Shown: positions 5,013 through 6,053 of the stretch, in pieces
Layout of the letters: the number at the start of each line of letters is the position of its first letter
Position numbering within the stretch: the stretch's first letter is position 1
NCBI GenBank assembly: GCA_002702965.1
Contig: PADE01000090.1
Span: forward strand, 7,791-13,843
Length of the DNA: 6,053 nucleotides
Direction of reading: 5' to 3'
From: Planctomycetaceae bacterium
GTDB lineage: Bacteria; Planctomycetota; Planctomycetia; Pirellulales; Pirellulaceae
Notes under the pieces: generated by a model
Seen by the model: the letters and a program-made list of their open reading frames with translations, nothing else
Databases searched by the model: none
Told to the model about the DNA's origin: nothing
Translations under genes and position numbers: made by a program

Positions 5013-6053
5013 ATGCGCGAGCGAAGGATACTCGTCACTTCTGCACTCCCCTACGCCAATGGACCGATTCACATCGGCCATCTGGTGGAGTACATCCAGA
5101 CCGATATCTGGGTCCGTTTCCAAAAGCTGCGCGGCCATCGCTGCATCTACCTCTGTGCGGATGATACACACGGCACCGCGATCATGAAGAGCGCCCGGGA
5201 ACGGGGCGTCTCCGAAGAGTCCTTTATTGCGGAAACCAATACGCAGCACCAACACGACTTCGCCGGCTTCCAAATCGAGTTTGACCATTACGGCAGTACC
5301 CACTCTCCAGAAAACCGCCAGCTGTGCGAACAGTTCTGGCAGGCTCTACAAGACAAACAACTGATCACGCGTCGCCAAGTAACCGAATTCGTGGACGCGC
5401 AAACCGGTGAGTCACTGCCGGACCGATTTGTCATCGGCATCTGCCCCAAATGCGCGGCCGTCGACCAGTACGGTGATAATTGTGACAAATGCGGCGCTAG
5501 TTACAGCGCCACAGATCTGATCGACCCGGTCAGTACGGTGAGTGGAACGCCTCCGTTGAAGGGTGAGCAAGAGCACTACTTCGTAACCATCGAGGCCATG
5601 CACGATTTTCTCGACGCATGGACCCAAGACGAACGCCATCTGCAAGTCGAAGTGTCCAATTATCTGAAAGGTCACTTCCTACATGAACCCTTGCGCGATT
5701 GGGACGTCTCTCGGCCCGCCCCGTATTTTGGCTTCCCAATTCCAGGAACCGATGAACAGCATTACTGGTATGTTTGGTTCGACGCCCCCATCGGGTACAT
5801 GGCCGCCACGCTCGAGTGGTGTCAGCGAACGGGCGAAGAATTCGACAGCTGGTGGCGAAACGACCAGACGGAAGTCCACCACTTCATCGGCAAGGATATC
5901 CAGTATTTCCACTGCCTGTTCTGGCCGGCGATGCTCAAAGCCTCCGACTACTGTTTACCGGCGCGAATACACATCCACGGGTTCTTGACCGTGGGCGGCG
6001 AAAAGATGTCCAAGAGCAAGGGCACTTTCGTCAAGGCAGCGACCTATCTACGG
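5013..6053 (+). CDS. metG: Methionyl-tRNA synthetase, N-terminal 347 codons (cut by window edge)
   Basis: This class I aminoacyl-tRNA synthetase charges tRNA-Met with methionine in the cytoplasm for initiation and elongation. ATG 5013 is chosen because RRILVTSALPYANGPIHIGH follows at once and GGAG lies 5 nt upstream; an in-frame ATG at 4995 would add six residues and has no such site. The Rossmann catalytic domain carries HIGH at 20-23 and CADDTHG at 48-54. The connective peptide has a four-Cys zinc knuckle, C144, C147, C157 and C160, at almost the same numbering as the E. coli enzyme. YVWFDAPIGYM at 253-263 is part of the methionine site. KMSKS is at 331-335. The anticodon-binding domain, and any C-terminal tRNA-binding domain, lie outside the window (full length is typically 550-720). 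All visible catalytic elements are intact. It follows the 34-codon ORF after 63 nt. Confidence 0.97.
   Translation, partial: MRERRILVTSALPYANGPIHIGHLVEYIQTDIWVRFQKLRGHRCIYLCADDTHGTAIMKSARERGVSEESFIAETNTQHQHDFAGFQIEFDHYGSTHSPENRQLCEQFWQALQDKQLITRRQVTEFVDAQTGESLPDRFVIGICPKCAAVDQYGDNCDKCGASYSATDLIDPVSTVSGTPPLKGEQEHYFVTIEAMHDFLDAWTQDERHLQVEVSNYLKGHFLHEPLRDWDVSRPAPYFGFPIPGTDEQHYWYVWFDAPIGYMAATLEWCQRTGEEFDSWWRNDQTEVHHFIGKDIQYFHCLFWPAMLKASDYCLPARIHIHGFLTVGGEKMSKSKGTFVKAATYLR

Noticed and set aside
4797..5303. Minus-strand open frame of 168 codons
   Set aside because: It is antisense to the start of metG and the small ORF; the HIGH region of MetRS fixes the true strand.

Overview
The window looks like a chromosomal segment of a planctomycete (Pirellulales-like, e.g. 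the Rhodopirellula group). This is an inference. It rests on moderately high GC, sparse and uneven Shine-Dalgarno use, long spacers, two small Cys-free His/Tyr-rich secreted proteins of the kind these bacteria encode in numbers, and a bacterial methionyl-tRNA synthetase beside a type IIB topoisomerase. No plasmid, phage, IS, CRISPR or RNA gene signature was seen.

Left half, minus strand (1-3079): a two-gene operon for DNA topoisomerase VI, an ATP-dependent type IIB enzyme typical of archaea and plants and rare in bacteria. top6B (ATPase subunit) comes first and is followed after 11 nt by top6A (Spo11-like cleavage subunit), which runs off the left edge. Both subunits keep their catalytic motifs. 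Top6B is longer than the archaeal enzyme. It has a basic N-terminal tail, an acidic C-terminal tail, and an insertion inside the transducer region that looks like a second copy of its own H2TH domain. That duplication is the most interesting observation here.

Middle (3080-4542): a 420-nt divergent spacer with a weak promoter-like site and an 18-bp inverted repeat. It is followed on the plus strand by two small secreted proteins (3500-3940 and 4037-4468) of unknown function. A hairpin terminator follows each gene; the second is very strong. The first lies only 44 nt before the next start codon, so the pair may be separate units or one attenuated unit.

Right part (4543-6053), plus strand: an AT-richer spacer of about 300 nt with promoter-like hexamers, then a 34-codon ORF with a good ribosome binding site that encodes one hydrophobic segment, then the first 347 codons of metG. 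MetRS shows the HIGH and KMSKS signatures and a four-Cys zinc knuckle, and is cut by the right edge.

The three blocks are functionally unrelated as far as can be seen: DNA topology, cell-envelope or secreted proteins, and translation. Only top6B-top6A is a clear operon.
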